Origin: a virus
IMG/VR virus record: IMGVR_UViG_3300044634_003168
Span: 1 to 34,038 of that record
Length of the DNA stretch: 34,038 nucleotides
Reading direction: 5' to 3' (one strand)
Each line of letters begins with the position of its first letter. Position 1 is the stretch's first letter. The notes beneath the pieces are model-generated. The model had not been told where the DNA came from. It worked only from the letters and a program-made list of their open reading frames with translations, and ran no database searches. The position numbers and the translations under genes are program-made. Of this stretch, positions 1 through 8,751 are shown piece by piece.

Positions 1-2
1 TA

Positions 3-245
3 TTTGAAGCAAGACCAAGCATGGTTAAAAAATCTATTGATCGGTATAAAAAAGGATTAGTGTCACATGACACATCAACATTCAAAGCTTATTATAATAA
101 GAAAATGCTTGAAGATAAAGTTGAAGCTCTTGAAAAGCTAAGTCAAAAAATAGATGAAGATGCTTTAGAAAAAGAAATTTTTAAAAAGAAAAAAGATGAA
201 AAATACATTAAAACTAATTTGGCAGAACCGGAATCAGATAATTGA
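3..245 (+). CDS. 3' end of a Lys/Glu-rich protein (possibly partial)
   Basis: The reading frame is open to the left edge of the window, so this is probably the C-terminal part of a longer gene. An in-frame ATG at 21 would alternatively give a complete 74-aa protein. The visible part is strongly charged and probably helical (KMLEDKVEALEKLSQKIDED), ending in a Lys-rich run and an acidic tail. No family is recognised. The last 50 bases overlap the next gene in another frame, which fits the compact coupled layout here. Function unknown. Confidence 0.55.
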   Translation, partial: FEARPSMVKKSIDRYKKGLVSHDTSTFKAYYNKKMLEDKVEALEKLSQKIDEDALEKEIFKKKKDEKYIKTNLAEPESDN

Positions 246-495
246 GGGTATAACAAATTCTGTTATTCGGGATGAAACTGTAGAAGAAATAGCAAGATTG
301 AGATATTCTATCTGTGAAGAATGTCCAAGTAAAGGTAGAAAATGTGCTGTAAAAGGTACTGCTCCTTGTTGCAATGAATGTGGATGCTCACTTAATTTTA
401 AAACCAGATCACTATCATCATCATGTCCACTAGATAAATGGGAAGCAATAGCTACTGAAGAAGAAGAAGATAAATTAGATAACCTTAAAGATTAA
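196..495 (+). CDS. Small Cys-rich, probably zinc-binding protein
   Basis: A 99-aa protein with eight cysteines in its middle: C40-x2-C43, C50, C58-C59-x2-C62-x-C64 and C77. The pattern is that of a small treble-clef or zinc-ribbon fold that could hold one or two zinc ions. The N-terminus is a predicted helix and the C-terminus is strongly acidic (EEEEDKLDNLKD). It starts inside the preceding gene and is followed after four bases by the next. Its place just upstream of the packaging genes suggests a role in DNA handling or head assembly, but this is only inference from position. I do not recognise a named family. Confidence 0.7.
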   Translation: MKNTLKLIWQNRNQIIEGITNSVIRDETVEEIARLRYSICEECPSKGRKCAVKGTAPCCNECGCSLNFKTRSLSSSCPLDKWEAIATEEEEDKLDNLKD

Positions 496-499
496 TACT

Positions 500-811
500 A
501 TGTACATAGATCCAAATAAATACCCTGCTGGAATGTTAGTTAATGACCCTAATAGAGTTATTAATGCTCAGCCAACACCTTATGGAACTTTAACTAATAA
601 TGGTAATTATAATACTACAGCATATGATCCAATTAGTGATATGAGTGCTGAGATTAAGAATTTGAAAACAACTCAAAAACTTATGTTGCTAAGAATACTT
701 CATCTTGAGGGAAAATTTGATAAAGAAGAAGTAAGTAATCTAAGAAAGATGATAATGTCTGAAGATCAAGCATCTAGAACTTTAGCAGAATCTATTATTG
801 AAACTGCATGA
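500..811 (+). CDS. Hypothetical protein with Asn/Pro-rich N-terminus and helical C-terminus
   Basis: A 103-aa protein. Residues 1-45 are rich in Asn, Pro, Thr and Gly and probably disordered. Residues 48-100 look like a continuous amphipathic helix or coiled coil (ISDMSAEIKNLKTTQKLMLL onward), so it may oligomerise. Its stop overlaps the start of the next gene (ATGA), indicating translational coupling. No family is recognised. Its position among small genes before the terminase makes a packaging or head accessory role possible but unproven. Confidence 0.6.
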   Translation: MYIDPNKYPAGMLVNDPNRVINAQPTPYGTLTNNGNYNTTAYDPISDMSAEIKNLKTTQKLMLLRILHLEGKFDKEEVSNLRKMIMSEDQASRTLAESIIETA

Positions 812-1071
812 ATTGGGTAGAACTAGAATCCTTGATGACTGATGGTATAGCTTCACAAGGAAGAAATATAAGTATAACAGTGGGTGCGGCAGGAGCAGAT
901 TATATTGCACATGCAATGGCAATGGAAAATGCTGTAGGATTTGTTGAGTGGATGGAAGAAAGGAAAAAGATTGAATCTGATACAGCAAAGAGTTTGATTG
1001 AAATGCTAAGATCACCAGATAAAGAAAATTTTAACATAGCAATACTTGCTATAGAACAATTAAAGAAATGA
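808..1071 (+). CDS. Small hypothetical protein
   Basis: An 87-aa, mostly helical protein with no recognised motif. It overlaps both neighbours by ATGA junctions, so it belongs to one translationally coupled series running into the nuclease and terminase genes. Minus-strand frames opposite it have no family resemblance and look like shadows. Function unknown. Confidence 0.65.
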   Translation: MNWVELESLMTDGIASQGRNISITVGAAGADYIAHAMAMENAVGFVEWMEERKKIESDTAKSLIEMLRSPDKENFNIAILAIEQLKK

Positions 1072-1898
1072 TAAAATTTAATGCAGATAATCATAGTTAT
1101 ACCAGTATTGATGGAGAAGCTATTGATTGGATAAGTGTAACTACACTTGTTTCACATTTTAAGAAACCTTTTGATGCAAAGAAAGTTGCTGAAAGAGTTA
1201 GTAAAAGTAAAAGATCAAAATGGTATGGTATTGATCCAGTAATTATCCAACAAATCTGGACAAATGAAGCTGACAGATCTACTACACTAGGGACATGGTA
1301 TCATAACCAAAGAGAAGATGATATCTGTTCTTTAGCATCAATGGAAAGAGAAGGTGTTACAGTACCTGTATTTAAACCAACTGAACTTAAAGAAGGTGAC
1401 AAAATTGCACCATCACAAAAACTAGAACCAGGCGTGTATCCAGAACATATGGTTTATCTCAGATCAATAGGTATCTGTGGACAATCAGATTTAGTTGAAG
1501 TAGTCAATGGTAAAGTAAATATCATTGACTACAAGACTAATAAAAAAATTGATACAGAATCATATGTAGATTGGGAAGGTAAATCAGAAATGATGTTACC
1601 ACCAGTAGATAATCTTGAAGATTGTAATTTTTATCACTATGCTTTACAATTGAGTGTTTATATGTACATTATATTGAAGCATAATCCTAAACTAAAACCG
1701 GGAAAAATATTTATTCATCATATAATCTTTCAAGTAGAAAGAGAAGATAACTGGGGCTATCCAATAACCAAGTTAGATGAAAATGGGGAACCTGTTGTAA
1801 AAGAAGTCATACCAATTGCAATACCATATTTAATAGATGAAGTACAAGCAATAATTCATTATCTTTATGATAACAAATCTAAAATTAAAAAGAAATAA
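1068..1898 (+). CDS. PD-(D/E)XK nuclease, RecB/Cas4-like
   Basis: A 276-aa protein with the ordered signature of the RecB/AddB/Cas4 branch of the PD-(D/E)XK nucleases. H79 sits in GTWYHN, D141 in GQSDLVEV, the core D154-x-K156 in NIIDYKTNK, and Q194-x3-Y198 in QLSVY. In this family His and the acidic residues bind the catalytic metal, and the QxxxY motif contacts DNA. The enzyme is therefore predicted to cut DNA, probably as an exonuclease or end-processing enzyme. It is coupled to its neighbours by ATGA and TAATG overlaps and lies one gene upstream of the large terminase, so it may act in genome processing at packaging or in recombination. Nucleases of this superfamily are known in crAss-like phages. 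The fold call is strong; the biological role is inference. Confidence 0.82.
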   Translation: MIKFNADNHSYTSIDGEAIDWISVTTLVSHFKKPFDAKKVAERVSKSKRSKWYGIDPVIIQQIWTNEADRSTTLGTWYHNQREDDICSLASMEREGVTVPVFKPTELKEGDKIAPSQKLEPGVYPEHMVYLRSIGICGQSDLVEVVNGKVNIIDYKTNKKIDTESYVDWEGKSEMMLPPVDNLEDCNFYHYALQLSVYMYIILKHNPKLKPGKIFIHHIIFQVEREDNWGYPITKLDENGEPVVKEVIPIAIPYLIDEVQAIIHYLYDNKSKIKKK

Positions 1899-2413
1899 TG
1901 TTTACAAAACTATTTGATGTTCAGAATGGAGTAGTAATACCTACTGAACATTGTTATACATTAAAAGCTTTGAAAGATGTTATGGATGAATATCCAGAAG
2001 ATTATTTAAAGATTTATCTTTATTTATTTTACATGGCATGTCCTAATCCGGACCTTAATCCTTTTTTCTTTACACCGGATGTAGACAAAGAACATATAAT
2101 ACTAGAACAGATTGATGCAGATTTTTCTACCGAGGATGAAACAATCTTTATAGCTTTACAGTTTTGTCAAAGAATGTATGAGACTCCTACATCAAGAGCA
2201 TATAAAGGTATTGCTTCCATGTTAGATAGATTAGGAAGATATATGGAACATACACCAATTACCCATGGTAGGGATGGTAACTTTAATTCACTTATTGCTG
2301 CAGCTAAAAACTATGAGGCAATAAGACAATCATTTAAAGGTGCTTATAAGGATCTTCAAGAAGAACAATCAAGTAGAGTAAGAGGTGGCCAAGGATTAGC
2401 ATATGACATGTAA
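1898..2413 (+). CDS. Hypothetical protein directly upstream of the large terminase (small-terminase position)
   Basis: A 171-aa, mostly helical protein with an aromatic-rich first half (DYLKIYLYLFYMACPNPDLN) and a charged C-terminal helix. Its stop overlaps the start of the large terminase gene (TAATG), so the two are translationally coupled. Phages often encode the small terminase subunit in this place and at about this size. However, I see no clear helix-turn-helix motif at its N-terminus, so the small-terminase reading rests on position only. It could equally be another packaging accessory or head protein. Confidence 0.6.
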   Translation: MFTKLFDVQNGVVIPTEHCYTLKALKDVMDEYPEDYLKIYLYLFYMACPNPDLNPFFFTPDVDKEHIILEQIDADFSTEDETIFIALQFCQRMYETPTSRAYKGIASMLDRLGRYMEHTPITHGRDGNFNSLIAAAKNYEAIRQSFKGAYKDLQEEQSSRVRGGQGLAYDM

Positions 2414-4617
2414 TGAGTGAAATTTATCAAGACATACCAACCTATGACAACGGAAACTGGACAACCACAAGTTTTAAATCCAGAGATGACTTCAGTGTAT
2501 TCATCAGAGATTTATTTAAAGAACCTGGAAAATATAATTTTAATGAAACAACCAATAAAATATTTATTTCAGAGTCAGAAAAATTTAAAAAAGATGGAGT
2601 ATATTGTACAGCTCCCTTTAAATCCAAAGACTTTATAAATTATTGGGATGAGCAAAAGATTAAATGCCGCAAAGGTATCATAGTTAAAGATGGTGATGAT
2701 ACATGGTTTCTTGCAAGAGAATACTATATGTGGTTAAACTTCCTACCTATCTTTGATAAGGAAGAACAAAAATTTGGTTTTGCTAAAATCAGAGATGCTC
2801 AGTATCACTTAGCTCTTTATGAACTTCTTGCAGAGCTAAACTATAAACATGCAGCCATTTTAAAGAAACGGCAGATAGCTTCTTCTTATTATCATATGGG
2901 TAAGTTTATAAATCAGCAATGGTTTGAGGCAGGGGTTACTTTAAAGATGGGAGCTAGTCTTAAAGATTATATCAATGAGAAAGGATCCTGGAAATTCTTA
3001 CAAGAATATGCAGCATTCTTAAATGAGCATACAGCATGGTATAGACCTATGTCACCAGACAAAGTAATGATGTGGCAACAAAAGATCCAAGTAAGAAGAG
3101 GAGATAGAAATACAGAAGTTGGTCTCAAAGGTACAATACAAGGTATGTCATTTGAGAAAGATCCAACAAATGGTGTAGGGGGTCCGGTTAAATACTTCTT
3201 TCATGAGGAGGCCGGAATTGCTCCTAAGATGGATCAGACATATGAGTACATGCGCCCGGCCATGAGATCTGGTATGATCACAACAGGTATGTTTATAGCT
3301 GCAGGATCTGTAGGTGATTTATCACAATGTCTTCCTCTTAAGGATATGATCATGAATCCTACAGCTAAAGATATCTATGCAGTGGAAACTGATCTTATAG
3401 ATGATAAAGGTACTGCAGGTTTATCAGGTTTATTTATTCCTGAACAATGGTCTATGCCGCCCTATATAGATGATTATGGTAATTCACTTGTAGAAGATGC
3501 ATTAGAAGCATTAGAAAAACAATTTAAACAGTGGAAAGAAGAGTTAGCTCCAGAAGAGTATCAGCTCAGAATATCACAGCATCCAAGAAATATTAAAGAA
3601 GCATTTGCACACAGAACAGTATCTGTATTTCCTCCACATCTTCTTACTGCTCAAGAAAGAAGAATAGAAGATAAGGAGTATGGTTATGAATATTTAGATA
3701 TATCTACTGATGCTGAAGGAAAACCAAGTTTTATTAAAAGTAATAAAAGGCCAATAATGGAATTTCCAATAAACAAAAAAACCGAAGATAAAACCGGTTG
3801 TATTGTGGTTTGGGAAAGACCAATAGATAATCCAGAATTTGGATATTATTATGCTTCTATTGACCCGGTAGGTGAAGGTAAAACTACAACTTCAGAATCT
3901 CTATGTTCTATCTACATAATGAAAGCACCTACTGAAGTTACTAAAGTTACAGGAACAGAAACAGAAACCTATGTAGAACAAGGTAAAATAGTAGCTGCTT
4001 GGTGTGGTAGATATGATGATATAAATCAAACACATAAACAACTAGAGTTCCTTATTGAAATTTATAATGCATGGACACTAGTAGAAAATAATATTTCTTT
4101 GTTTATCCAATATATGATCCAAAGAAGAAAACAAAAATATTTAGTACCCAAAAGTCAGATCATGTTCTTAAAAGATCTTGGATCTAATGCTAATGTATTT
4201 CAGGAATATGGTTGGAAAAATACAGGTACACTATTTAAAGCACATCTTCTTAGTTATGCTATAGAGTTTACTAAAGAAGAATTAGATCAAGAGTTAAAAA
4301 CAGATGGTACAGTTGTAAGAACAACATATGGTATAGAAAGAATTCCAGATCCAATGTTGATCAAAGAAATGAGAGAATATTCACCAGGAGTCAATGTGGA
4401 TAGATTAGTTTCTTTTGCTGCACTTGTAGCTTTTATGAAAATTCAACAGTCTAATAGAGGTTATAATAAAAGAACAATATTAGATGATGTAGCTAAAAAC
4501 TTGCAAAAGTCAGAAAATTTGTTTAAATTAAATAAGAGTCTTTTCCGTAACATGGGTAAGGGTGCATCTTTTAATAATCAAAATTTTAAAAGATCACCTT
4601 TCAAAAATATTAAATAA
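2413..4617 (+). CDS. terL: Terminase large subunit (packaging ATPase/nuclease)
   Basis: A 734-aa protein that would drive ATP-dependent DNA translocation into the prohead and cut the concatemer. The N-terminal ATPase domain shows a deviant Walker A (ILKKRQIASS, about 149-158), a Walker B with catalytic glutamates (YFFHEEAG, 261-268) and a coupling motif (IAAGSVGD, 295-302). The C-terminal RNase-H-like nuclease shows the expected acidic residues: D484 in YASIDPVGEG, E558 in TLVENN, and D663 in VDRLVSF. Length fits the large terminases of crAss-like phages. Its start overlaps the preceding stop, and the portal gene follows after five bases, the classical terminase-portal pairing. The Walker A has Ala and Ser where the usual Gly-Lys would be, which is unusual but seen in divergent terminases. 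Confidence 0.92.
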   Translation: MSEIYQDIPTYDNGNWTTTSFKSRDDFSVFIRDLFKEPGKYNFNETTNKIFISESEKFKKDGVYCTAPFKSKDFINYWDEQKIKCRKGIIVKDGDDTWFLAREYYMWLNFLPIFDKEEQKFGFAKIRDAQYHLALYELLAELNYKHAAILKKRQIASSYYHMGKFINQQWFEAGVTLKMGASLKDYINEKGSWKFLQEYAAFLNEHTAWYRPMSPDKVMMWQQKIQVRRGDRNTEVGLKGTIQGMSFEKDPTNGVGGPVKYFFHEEAGIAPKMDQTYEYMRPAMRSGMITTGMFIAAGSVGDLSQCLPLKDMIMNPTAKDIYAVETDLIDDKGTAGLSGLFIPEQWSMPPYIDDYGNSLVEDALEALEKQFKQWKEELAPEEYQLRISQHPRNIKEAFAHRTVSVFPPHLLTAQERRIEDKEYGYEYLDISTDAEGKPSFIKSNKRPIMEFPINKKTEDKTGCIVVWERPIDNPEFGYYYASIDPVGEGKTTTSESLCSIYIMKAPTEVTKVTGTETETYVEQGKIVAAWCGRYDDINQTHKQLEFLIEIYNAWTLVENNISLFIQYMIQRRKQKYLVPKSQIMFLKDLGSNANVFQEYGWKNTGTLFKAHLLSYAIEFTKEELDQELKTDGTVVRTTYGIERIPDPMLIKEMREYSPGVNVDRLVSFAALVAFMKIQQSNRGYNKRTILDDVAKNLQKSENLFKLNKSLFRNMGKGASFNNQNFKRSPFKNIK

Positions 4618-4622
4618 AAGTT

Positions 4623-7373
4623 ATGCAGGTATATAATGCAATGCAAATAAAAAAAGGGGCCAAAGTAGATCATAACCGTCTAGGTAGTGTGACACAGCCT
4701 CTACAGTTCATACCTAAAAAAGATAAGGATGATCAATGGGCAGCTTGGAATCTTGATTGGTTAGAATGGCAAGGATTAAAACAAATCCGTAGAAATGCTA
4801 GAAGACTAATGAAAAATTATAAACTAGCTAAAGGTATAATTGATAGAACAGATTATATAGTTGAAGAAGATAATGAGTATAGAGATATAATTGAACTTCT
4901 TACTAAAGAAGATTCTTCTGCCTTAGAATTAAAGTTTTATCCAATCATTCCAAATGTTATTAATGTTCTGGTAGCTGAATTTGCTAAAAGATCAACTAAA
5001 TTAAGTTATAGAGCTGTTGATGATATTTCTTATAATGAAATGCTTGAACAAAAAAGAGCAATGATTGAAGAAACATTAATGTCAGATGCACAAACAAAAA
5101 TTATATCCGCATTAATTCAACAAGGTTTAGATCCAAATTCACCAGAAGCACAAGAACAAATTGCTCCTGATAAAGTTAAATCATTACCTGAGATTGAAAA
5201 GTTTTTTCAAAAAGACTATAGATCAATAATTGAACAATGGGCTAGTCATCAACATAAAGTTGATGTTGAAAGATTTAAAATGGATGAACTTGAGGAAAGA
5301 GCATTTAGAGATATGCTTATTACTGATAGAGAGTTCTGGCATTTTAGAATGATGGAAGATGATTATGAAGTAGAACTTTGGAATCCGGTTCTTACATTTT
5401 ATCATAAGTCACCAGATATAAGATATGTATCACAAGCTAACTGGGTAGGTAAAACTGAAATGTTTACTCCTTCAGATGTAATTGATAGATTTGGTTATTT
5501 AATGAGTGAAGATGAATTAGCCGCATTAGAAGCTATATATCCAATTAGATCTGCAGTTTATAATATAGGAGGTCTACAAAATGATGGTGCTTTCTATGAT
5601 GGTACCAAACCTCATGACTGGAATACTAATATGCCATCACTTGCATATAGACAGTATACATCTTTTATGGCGGGTAATGTTCTTGATGGTTCTGATATTA
5701 TTACTCAAATAATGTCTGAGGGAGAAGACTATTATGACCAGGGTACTGCTTATCTACTTAGAGTAACTCAAGCTTATTGGAAGTCACAGAAAAAAGTAGG
5801 TCATCTAACTAAAGTAACAGAAACAGGTGAAGTGTTAACTGAAATTATTAGTGAAGATTATACAGTTACAGATAAACCAATATATGATACTAGACTCTTT
5901 AAAAACAAGAGTAGAGATAATCTAATTTATGGAGAACATATAGATTGGATTTGGATTAATGAAACCTGGGGTGGAATTAAAATTGGACCTAATATTCCTT
6001 CATTCTGGGGTATGAATAATCCGGGTGGTTTTACACCTATTTATATTGGAGTGAATAGACATAATATAGGACCTGTTAAATTTCAGTTTAAAGGTGACAA
6101 TAGTTTATATGGTTGTAAACTTCCAGTAGAAGGATCTGTTTTCTCAGATAGAAATACTAAGTCTACTGCACTTATTGACTTAATGAAACCATACCAGATT
6201 GGTTATAACATAGTTAATAATCAAATAGCAGATATCTTAGTAGATGAATTAGGTACTATCATCATGCTTGACCAGAATACTTTACCAAGACACTCATTAG
6301 GAGAAGATTGGGGTAAAGGTAATTTGGCTAAAGCTTATGTAGCAATGAAGAACTTCCAGATGCTTCCTCTAGATACATCTATCACAAATACAGAGAATGC
6401 ATTAAACTTCCAACATTTCCAAAAACTAGATCTATCTCAGACAGAGAGATTAATGTCAAGGATACAGTTAGCTAACCACTTTAAGCAACAAGCTTATGAA
6501 GTAATAGGTGTTAGTCCCCAAAGAATGGGACAGCAGATAGCTCAAATGACTGCAACTGGAGTAGAACAAGCTACTGCAGCTTCATATGCACAAACAGAAA
6601 CTTACTTCATGCAGCACTGTGATTACTTAATGCCAAGAGTTCACCAAATGAGAACTGACTTAGCACAGTATTATCATAGTACAAAACCATCAACAAGACT
6701 TACATATATTACTGAAGCTGATGAAAAAGTAACATTCCAAGTAGATGGCACTGATCTTTTAATGAGAGACTTAAATATATTCTGTAGTACAACTGCAAAC
6801 CATAGAGCTGTTCTTGAACAACTTAAACAAATGGCTATGCAAAATAATACTACAGGTGCCTCTGTTTATGATCTTGGTAAAATTGTACAATCAGAATCAA
6901 TTTCTGAACTTAATACAGTTCTTAAAATGTCTGAGAAAAGATTACAAGATCAGAAACAACAAGAAATGCAACAACAACAGCAAATGCAACAAGAACAGTT
7001 GGCTTCTCAAGAGAAACAAAAACAAATGGAAATTGATGCAGCTGCTGCTAGAGATGATAAGATGATTCAGAAAGATATTACTGTAGCTGAAATTAGAGCT
7101 GCTGGATATGGATCTATGGCTGATGTTAATCAAAATCAAGAATCTGACTTTAAAGATGCTATGAAAGAAATTAGAGAAACTGAACAGTATAGAGATCAAA
7201 CTAATATCCAGAGACAAAAGCAAAGTGACAATATGGTAATGCATTCACAAAAAATGAGTATTGAACAACAAAAATTACAAGCACAACAAGATATTGCAAA
7301 TAAACAGTTAGAAATAGCAAGAGTTAATAAAAATAAGTATGATTCTAAATCTTCTGATAAAAAGAAAAAATAG
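4623..7373 (+). CDS. Portal protein with long Gln-rich C-terminal extension
   Basis: A 916-aa protein directly after the terminase, where the portal is expected. The portal would form the dodecameric DNA gate at one head vertex. The N-terminal half has Trp-rich segments (WAAWNLDWLEWQGLKQIRRN) typical of large podovirus portals. Around residues 640-690 a helical region (MGQQIAQMTATGVEQATAAS) resembles the long helices of portal stem and crown. From about 768 to 916 there is a Gln/Lys-rich helical tail that would form a coiled coil or barrel. Very long portals are typical of crAss-like phages. The gene ends with TAG. The assignment rests on size, order and style, because portal sequences diverge strongly. 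Confidence 0.8.
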   Translation: MQVYNAMQIKKGAKVDHNRLGSVTQPLQFIPKKDKDDQWAAWNLDWLEWQGLKQIRRNARRLMKNYKLAKGIIDRTDYIVEEDNEYRDIIELLTKEDSSALELKFYPIIPNVINVLVAEFAKRSTKLSYRAVDDISYNEMLEQKRAMIEETLMSDAQTKIISALIQQGLDPNSPEAQEQIAPDKVKSLPEIEKFFQKDYRSIIEQWASHQHKVDVERFKMDELEERAFRDMLITDREFWHFRMMEDDYEVELWNPVLTFYHKSPDIRYVSQANWVGKTEMFTPSDVIDRFGYLMSEDELAALEAIYPIRSAVYNIGGLQNDGAFYDGTKPHDWNTNMPSLAYRQYTSFMAGNVLDGSDIITQIMSEGEDYYDQGTAYLLRVTQAYWKSQKKVGHLTKVTETGEVLTEIISEDYTVTDKPIYDTRLFKNKSRDNLIYGEHIDWIWINETWGGIKIGPNIPSFWGMNNPGGFTPIYIGVNRHNIGPVKFQFKGDNSLYGCKLPVEGSVFSDRNTKSTALIDLMKPYQIGYNIVNNQIADILVDELGTIIMLDQNTLPRHSLGEDWGKGNLAKAYVAMKNFQMLPLDTSITNTENALNFQHFQKLDLSQTERLMSRIQLANHFKQQAYEVIGVSPQRMGQQIAQMTATGVEQATAASYAQTETYFMQHCDYLMPRVHQMRTDLAQYYHSTKPSTRLTYITEADEKVTFQVDGTDLLMRDLNIFCSTTANHRAVLEQLKQMAMQNNTTGASVYDLGKIVQSESISELNTVLKMSEKRLQDQKQQEMQQQQQMQQEQLASQEKQKQMEIDAAAARDDKMIQKDITVAEIRAAGYGSMADVNQNQESDFKDAMKEIRETEQYRDQTNIQRQKQSDNMVMHSQKMSIEQQKLQAQQDIANKQLEIARVNKNKYDSKSSDKKKK

Positions 7374-7390
7374 GTTTAGCTATATAGTGC

Positions 7391-7440
7391 AAAAAATTTT
7401 TTTTTAGCTTTTAAATTTTCCAAGTTTATTTTGTATATTA
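7391..7440 (+). promoter_or_regulatory. Intergenic A-tract and candidate promoter before the head genes
   Basis: The 90-base gap after the portal gene holds a run of six A followed by nine T at 7391-7405. It then has the box TTTTGTATATTA at 7429-7440, about 25 bases before the next ATG. The same GTATATTA core recurs in other real gaps of the window, which supports a shared phage promoter element. The A/T run could also be a weak terminator or a bent-DNA element. There is no good match to the host-type pair TTG and TAnnTTTG at proper spacing. Confidence 0.45.
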
Positions 7441-7451
7441 AAGTATAACAT

Positions 7452-7463
7452 AAAACCAACAAC
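7452..7463 (+). promoter_or_regulatory. AACCAACAA leader before start codon
   Basis: The bases just before the ATG read AAAACCAACAAC. Near-identical leaders occur before the gene at 10455 (twice, at 10431-10440 and 10442-10454) and before the gene at 17126 (17111-17123). No Shine-Dalgarno sequence is present at these starts. An unstructured A/C-rich leader could serve as the translation-initiation element, as expected for Bacteroidota-type initiation. Confidence 0.45.
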
Positions 7464-8723
7464 ATGGAAACAACCAACAACAAACCTGATGATCAGGTGC
7501 AAGATTCTACAACGGTAGAACAAGTAGATGTAGATATTGATTCTCTTTTTGGTGTACCTGGTGCTGAAAACATCATGTTACCAGATGATCAAAAAGAACC
7601 AGAAAAAAAATCTGTTTTTACTGCGGAGAAAACAGATATGACGTTCTTTGATAATCCTGCAACAACTGCTGAAGAAAAACAGGAAGCTGCAGAAAAGAAG
7701 ATTGAAGTAGAAGAGACCATTAATGAACTTAATGAACTTATCTCTCAAGAAGAAGAAGCTGGTAATAAAGGAAGACCAAAGGTTGATAAATCTGGTCTTG
7801 CTGAACTTGCAAGTAAAATGATTGAGGAAGGAACTCTAATGCCTTTTGATGATGAGAAACCTTTAGAAGAATATACTACTAAAGATTTCAGAGAGTTATT
7901 TGAAGCTAACTTCCAAGATAGAGAAGCAAGAATTAGAGAGAATACTCCAAGAGAATTTTTCCAATCACTTCCTGAAGAACTACAATATGCTGCAAAATAT
8001 GTAGCTGATGGAGGACAAGACCTTAAAGGTCTATTTAGAACTCTTGCACAGGTAGAAGAGATGAGAGAATTAGATCCCTCTAATGAGTATGATCAAGCTG
8101 AAATAGCAAGACAGTATTTATACGCAACTAACTTTGGAACTCCAGAAGAAATTGAAGAAGAAATTGAAGACTGGAACCAACTAGGTAGACTACAACAAAA
8201 GGCTCAACAGTTTAAACCAAAGTTAGATAAAATGCAAGAGAGTATAGTGAATAGACAACTTGCAGAACAAGAGTATAAAAAACAACAACAAGCTGAACAA
8301 GCTAGAGCTTATCAAGATAATGTTTATAATACACTTTCAGTTGGTGAATTAGGTGGTGTTAGACTAGATAGAAAAGTTCAAAGTGCATTATACTCTGGAT
8401 TAGTGCAACCTAATTATCCTTCTATTTCAGGTAGACCTACAAACTTACTTGGACACTTGTTAGAGAAGTATCAGTTTGTAGAGCCAAGACATGATCTTAT
8501 TGCTGAAGCTCTTTGGTTACTTTCTGATCCAGATGGATACAGATCTAAAATCAAAGATCAAGGTAGTAGACAAGCTGTAGAAAAAACAGTAAGGCAATTA
8601 AAAACTGAAGAAAGTAGAAAAAATACTTCTTCAAATGGTGTTGAACAAGAAGAAAGGCCAAAGCCTTATTCTAAAGCAACAAGAACAATCAGCCGTCAAA
8701 ACAATATGTTTAAACGGTTTTAA
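7464..8723 (+). CDS. Probable head scaffolding or core protein
   Basis: A 419-aa protein between portal and major capsid protein, where tailed phages usually encode the scaffold. The first half is strongly acidic (METTNNKPDD start, EEKQEAAEKKIEVEE, EEEIEDWNQ). The middle is helical with a Gln-rich coiled coil (QKAQQFKPKLDKMQESIVNR). The C-terminus is basic (KATRTISRQNNMFKRF). Acidic helical bodies with a basic C-terminus that binds the capsid are typical of scaffolding proteins. No protease motif is seen in it. The start follows a clear leader and the next gene is the capsid protein after 28 bases. The role is inferred from position and composition; an internal core protein is the main alternative. 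Confidence 0.6.
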   Translation: METTNNKPDDQVQDSTTVEQVDVDIDSLFGVPGAENIMLPDDQKEPEKKSVFTAEKTDMTFFDNPATTAEEKQEAAEKKIEVEETINELNELISQEEEAGNKGRPKVDKSGLAELASKMIEEGTLMPFDDEKPLEEYTTKDFRELFEANFQDREARIRENTPREFFQSLPEELQYAAKYVADGGQDLKGLFRTLAQVEEMRELDPSNEYDQAEIARQYLYATNFGTPEEIEEEIEDWNQLGRLQQKAQQFKPKLDKMQESIVNRQLAEQEYKKQQQAEQARAYQDNVYNTLSVGELGGVRLDRKVQSALYSGLVQPNYPSISGRPTNLLGHLLEKYQFVEPRHDLIAEALWLLSDPDGYRSKIKDQGSRQAVEKTVRQLKTEESRKNTSSNGVEQEERPKPYSKATRTISRQNNMFKRF

Positions 8724-8751
8724 TTAGTAACAATTTAAAAACAAATAAAAA

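Noticed and set aside
6960-7030. CAA-rich stretch in the portal gene as a microsatellite
   Set aside because: It encodes a Gln-rich coiled-coil tail in frame, with mixed codons and no uniform repeat unit.
7371-7373. Recoding of TAG as an amino acid, as known in some crAss-like phages
   Set aside because: TAG ends the portal, the 112-aa and the 75-aa genes at sensible positions, and read-through in the portal meets another TAG two codons later. No long gene contains an internal TAG.
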